From assembly GCF_006715025.1 (NCBI RefSeq), contig NZ_VFMK01000001.1, positions 1,240,001 to 1,304,000 of the forward strand: 64,000 nt of DNA, in the 5' to 3' direction. Shown here in pieces: positions 61,049 through 64,000 of the stretch; positions within the stretch are counted from its first letter, which is position 1; each line of letters opens with the position of its first letter. The position numbers and the translations under genes were made by a program. Source of the DNA: Serratia fonticola (GTDB lineage Bacteria; Pseudomonadota; Gammaproteobacteria; Enterobacterales; Enterobacteriaceae). The notes below the pieces were generated by a model that ran no database searches, had not been told where the DNA came from, and was given only the letters and a program-made list of their open reading frames with translations.

Positions 61049-62350
61049 ATGAGAATGGTGGATATCATCGCTAAAAAGCGCGATGGAAAAGAGCTGACAA
61101 CGCAAGAAATCGAATTTTTTGTCAATGGCTATACCCAGGGAGATATTCCGGATTATCAGGCCAGTGCGCTGGCTATGGCGATCTTTTTCCAGGATATGAA
61201 CGATCGTGAACGTGCCGATCTGACGATGGCGATGGTGAACTCTGGTGATGTGATCGATCTTTCCGCTATCGAAGGCGTCAAAGTGGATAAACACTCAACC
61301 GGTGGCGTGGGCGATACCACCACGCTGGTGCTGGCCCCTTTGGTGGCGGCTCTGGATATTCCGGTGGCGAAGATGTCCGGCCGTGGTCTGGGCCATACTG
61401 GTGGCACTATCGACAAACTTGAAGCGGTGGCGGGGTTCCATGTGGAGATCTCCAGCGAACAGTTTATCGAACTGGTTAACCGTGACAAAGTGGCAGTGAT
61501 TGGTCAAACCGGTAATTTAACCCCGGCGGATAAAAAGCTGTATGCCCTGCGTGACGTTACCGGCACGGTGAACTCCATTCCACTGATCGCCGGTTCGATC
61601 ATGAGCAAGAAGATTGCCGCAGGTGCTGATGCCATCGTGCTGGATGTAAAAACCGGTGCCGGTGCGTTTATGAAAACCACTGAAGATGCTATCGAGCTGG
61701 CGACGGCAATGGTACGCATTGGTAATCATGTGGGCCGCAACACCATGGCGGTGATTTCCGATATGTCGCAGCCGCTGGGCTATGCCATCGGTAATGCGCT
61801 GGAAGTGAAAGAGGCGATCGAAACCTTACGCGGCGAAGGCCCGGAAGATCTGACTGAACTGGTGATGCAACTGGGCAGCCAAATGGTGGTGTTGGCGAAA
61901 AAGGCAGACTCCTTAGCGGCAGCGCGCGCGATGCTGGAAGAAGTGATCCACAATGGCAAAGCGCTGGCCAAGTTCCGTGACTTCCTGGCGAACCAGGGCG
62001 GTGATGCTTCAATGGTGGATCATCCAGAGAAGTTGCCGCAGGCCAAATATCAGATCGAAGTGCCTGCCAAGCAGGCCGGGGTTGTCGCCAACATTGTTGC
62101 CGATGAGATCGGCGTCGCGGCGATGTTGCTGGGGGCCGGGCGAGCCACCAAGGAAGACGATATCGACCTGGCCGTCGGCCTGATGATGCATAAGAAAGTC
62201 GGCGATCGGGTGGCGGTTGGGGATTCGTTGGTCACCATCCACGCTAACCGTGAGGATGTGGCAAGCGTGATGGCGAAGATTTATGACAGCATCACCATTG
62301 CCGATAAGGCGCAAGCGCCGAAGTTAATTCATACCATTATTACCGAATAA
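61049..62350 (+). CDS. pdp: Pyrimidine-nucleoside phosphorylase
   Basis: The 433-residue protein begins MRMVDIIAKKRDGKELTTQE and carries the thymidine/pyrimidine phosphorylase signature KVDKHSTGGVGDTTTLVLAP (phosphate and metal site), then SGRGLGHTGGTIDKLEA, and an RDVTGTVNSIPLIAGSIMSK stretch. It is closer to Bacillus Pdp than to E. coli DeoA as remembered. It splits uridine, deoxyuridine and thymidine to base plus (deoxy)ribose-1-phosphate. An AAGGG site precedes the ATG and the gap to cpdB is 17 bp, so they are co-transcribed. It completes uptake and breakdown of the pyrimidine nucleosides. A hairpin with a T-run follows the stop. Confidence 0.93.
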   Translation: MRMVDIIAKKRDGKELTTQEIEFFVNGYTQGDIPDYQASALAMAIFFQDMNDRERADLTMAMVNSGDVIDLSAIEGVKVDKHSTGGVGDTTTLVLAPLVAALDIPVAKMSGRGLGHTGGTIDKLEAVAGFHVEISSEQFIELVNRDKVAVIGQTGNLTPADKKLYALRDVTGTVNSIPLIAGSIMSKKIAAGADAIVLDVKTGAGAFMKTTEDAIELATAMVRIGNHVGRNTMAVISDMSQPLGYAIGNALEVKEAIETLRGEGPEDLTELVMQLGSQMVVLAKKADSLAAARAMLEEVIHNGKALAKFRDFLANQGGDASMVDHPEKLPQAKYQIEVPAKQAGVVANIVADEIGVAAMLLGAGRATKEDDIDLAVGLMMHKKVGDRVAVGDSLVTIHANREDVASVMAKIYDSITIADKAQAPKLIHTIITE

Positions 62351-62361
62351 GCCTTTACTTG

Positions 62362-62392
62362 CGTTCCCCTCTGTTTACAGCGGGGAACGTTT
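62362..62392 (+). terminator. Intrinsic terminator after pdp
   Basis: CGTTCCCC (62362-62369) pairs with GGGGAACG (62382-62389), followed by TTT. The short T-run suggests partial termination before the porin gene. Confidence 0.65.
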
Positions 62393-62457
62393 CTACTTTC
62401 ACCCTTTTACCTCACTAAAATATCTCTGGGTTATTAAATAGAAAACGGGACTTTTCT

Positions 62458-63804
62458 ATGAAAACAATAAAACACAATAAAATAAATAAACCGCTGGTGC
62501 TGTTTACTCTGCTGTTTTCTTTACCGATCAATGCCGAAGAAATTAACCGAAACAACACGCTTTTTTCCAGCCTGATCAATGATAGCCATGCGGATCTCTC
62601 TTTCCGCAATGTGTTTAAAAACCTGAGTACACAGGATTATGGCCAACGCTCAAACCAGACTGCCTGGGGGCAAGGGATCACCCTGGATTATCAGTCCGGT
62701 TATTTTGCAGATATGCTGGGAGTGGATGCGTCTTATTATGGCGTAGTGAAATTGGCGGCTAGCGATGATTTTTGGGGCCGTAGCGTGTTGTATAACGATA
62801 ATGGCCAAGCCAAAGGTTTTAATAAAATAGGCCAGATCTACCTGAAAGGGCGTTGGGGCGACGATGCAACCTATGCACACCTTTATTCTGGCTGGCAGCA
62901 GATCAAAAAATGGGGGGCTCTGAACAACTCAACGCGTGCCATTCCAAGTACTTATCTGGGATGGCGCGGCGAAGCCGCGAGCGGGCCATTGCGGGTGCGC
63001 GGTGCCTATGTCACCCGTTACAGTGACAGGGATTCTCCGGATAAAATTCATTTCCGTACCGCAGATAAAAAAGAGATTAGCAGCATAACGACCGGTGAGT
63101 TGAGCTATAGCGCTCACGGCTATAGCGCGCTCTACTTCCTGGGGGAAAGTCATAACTACATGCAGCGCCACGGTGTGGAGCTGGGCTGGCAACCGGCATC
63201 CTGGGCCGATAATCGCCTCAAGTTGGCCAGCCAGTTGTATTACAACCACGGTTTGCAGGATTGGACCCGCATGTCTACCCGCAGCAAAACGTTTGATGAT
63301 GATGCCTATCATGCCGCGATGTATGCCGAATGGCGCGCCAATCGCTGGAAACACAAGGTTGGGGCGTCATACACCCGCGCTTCGCTCGATAACGGTAACG
63401 GGTTAGGGCGTTTTGAGTGGCACTTGGCCAAGCACAGCCGCGGCACGTTCAACTCGATGGCCGACAGTTGGGGTAACGACTATGTTGGCGATAAGGAAAA
63501 GATGCTGGCCTGGACGTTTGGCTATGCGGTATTACCCGAAATTGAGTTGGGGATGGTCACCAACTATGGTTGGGGAATGAAGTATCGTGGGCAGAAGATC
63601 GCGCGTGGGGAAACGTTAGTCTATTCCCGCTGGATGCCATCTCAGCCTGCGCTGAAAAACCTGGCGGTGCAGCTTTCCGGCGGTCCATCCTGGAACTATC
63701 AAAGCCAGAATAACCAGCCGAAACTGACCTCGGATGGTAAACCGATGCGGGCGCAGAATCATTCAATCGAGCTGCAAGTGGATTACAAGTTCAACCTGTT
63801 CTAA
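62458..63804 (+). CDS. OprD-family outer-membrane porin
   Basis: The 448-residue protein has a signal peptide (KPLVLFTLLFSLPINA) and the OprD family pattern: DLSFRNVFKNLSTQDYGQ, then QTAWGQGITLDYQSGYFADM and GVDASYYGVVKLA, and alternating aromatic strands for a beta-barrel. It ends in Phe, as outer-membrane proteins do. OprD-type porins admit small substrates. From context this may let nucleotides or nucleosides into the periplasm for CpdB and NupC. A terminator-like hairpin separates it from pdp, so regulation may be only partly shared. Substrate is inferred. Confidence 0.82.
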   Translation: MKTIKHNKINKPLVLFTLLFSLPINAEEINRNNTLFSSLINDSHADLSFRNVFKNLSTQDYGQRSNQTAWGQGITLDYQSGYFADMLGVDASYYGVVKLAASDDFWGRSVLYNDNGQAKGFNKIGQIYLKGRWGDDATYAHLYSGWQQIKKWGALNNSTRAIPSTYLGWRGEAASGPLRVRGAYVTRYSDRDSPDKIHFRTADKKEISSITTGELSYSAHGYSALYFLGESHNYMQRHGVELGWQPASWADNRLKLASQLYYNHGLQDWTRMSTRSKTFDDDAYHAAMYAEWRANRWKHKVGASYTRASLDNGNGLGRFEWHLAKHSRGTFNSMADSWGNDYVGDKEKMLAWTFGYAVLPEIELGMVTNYGWGMKYRGQKIARGETLVYSRWMPSQPALKNLAVQLSGGPSWNYQSQNNQPKLTSDGKPMRAQNHSIELQVDYKFNLF

Positions 63805-63810
63805 TCGTGC

Positions 63811-63838
63811 TTGCCCCTCATCTTTGGGTGAGGGGCAA
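63811..63838 (+). terminator. Hairpin after the porin gene
   Basis: TTGCCCCTCA (63811-63820) pairs perfectly with TGAGGGGCAA (63829-63838), six bases after the stop. There is no T-tract, but the GC-rich 10-bp stem makes terminator function likely. Confidence 0.65.
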
Positions 63839-63947
63839 TAGGCGATCCTTACCCTCAGATTGTGGCTTGAGCCGTCAAAAAAAACGTGCAATCATTGTGC
63901 AGATTCACGATCCGGTGATCTCCCATTATTGTCAGAGGATTACAGGC

Positions 63948-64000
63948 ATGACTGGTTTTGCTACTCAAGCGCCGTTGCGCACCAGACATCTGATGATGCC
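63948..64000 (+). CDS. Start of a downstream gene, possibly an amino-acid permease (truncated)
   Basis: The ATG at 63948 follows AGAGGA at 63934-63939, and the frame stays open to the window edge. The first 17 codons include APLRTRHLMM, which resembles the cytoplasmic lead-in of APC-family amino-acid permeases (x-L-x-x-R-H-L-x-M). Too short to be sure. Confidence 0.4.
   Translation, partial: MTGFATQAPLRTRHLMM

Overview
The window looks like an Enterobacterales chromosome, most likely a Serratia-like or related indole-positive member. The core-like flanks support this: a Proteus-type tryptophanase operon with a tnaC leader, an E. coli-like Mtr permease, a P4-type integrase at a tRNA-Phe gene, and a nupC-cpdB-pdp-porin nucleoside set. 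The species cannot be fixed from this sequence alone. Most of the interval between the flanks (about 5.1-57.4 kb) is accessory DNA.

Layout. 1-5.1 kb: the end of a cyclophilin-like protein gene, then tnaC-tnaA-mtr with a CRP-type site and two hairpins between tnaA and mtr, then a VOC-fold protein. 5.2-6.1 kb: a truncated, frameshifted IS3-family element. 6.5-8.5 kb: two AT-rich minus-strand genes, an alpha/beta hydrolase and a DNA polymerase IV. 9.1-30.5 kb: a large GC-rich hybrid NRPS-PKS locus. Its order is carrier-Cy-A(Cys)-PCP-KS-AT-KR-ACP-TE-like-KS-DH-KR-ACP-KS-DH-KR-ACP-KS-AT, then a second gene with KR-ACP-flavin monooxygenase-hydrolase. The first gene is interrupted by a 20-bp deletion inside a near-identical module duplication. 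The predicted product is a thiazoline-headed, unsaturated, hydroxylated polyketide. 30.5-33.1 kb: a metallophosphoesterase, a MepB-like protein and a small unknown protein. 33.4-35.4 kb: a TA-flanked MITE-like element and a second IS3-family element nested between inverted copies of the first IS's right end.

35.4-38.1 kb: remnants of an integrative conjugative element, a tight hcp - muramidase-like effector - membrane protein trio (candidate orphan T6SS effector/immunity set), and fragments of a ParE-type toxin and a tyrosine recombinase. 38.36-57.38 kb: a P4-like genomic island between 16-bp direct repeats of the tRNA-Phe 3' end. It carries a Wadjet-type SMC operon (order C-B-A-D), an AT-rich SF2 helicase with a possible nuclease tail, an AbiE toxin-antitoxin pair, a PrrC/RloC-like ATPase, P4-type small genes and two tyrosine recombinases. 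This is a defence island. 57.4-64 kb: tRNA-Phe, then nupC, cpdB, pdp and an OprD-family porin. These fit one pathway: periplasmic release of nucleosides from 2',3'-cyclic nucleotides, uptake, and phosphorolysis.

The megasynthase locus is the main candidate for something undescribed. No starter-loading enzyme, phosphopantetheinyl transferase or exporter lies in the window, so the pathway is either incomplete here or depends on genes elsewhere.
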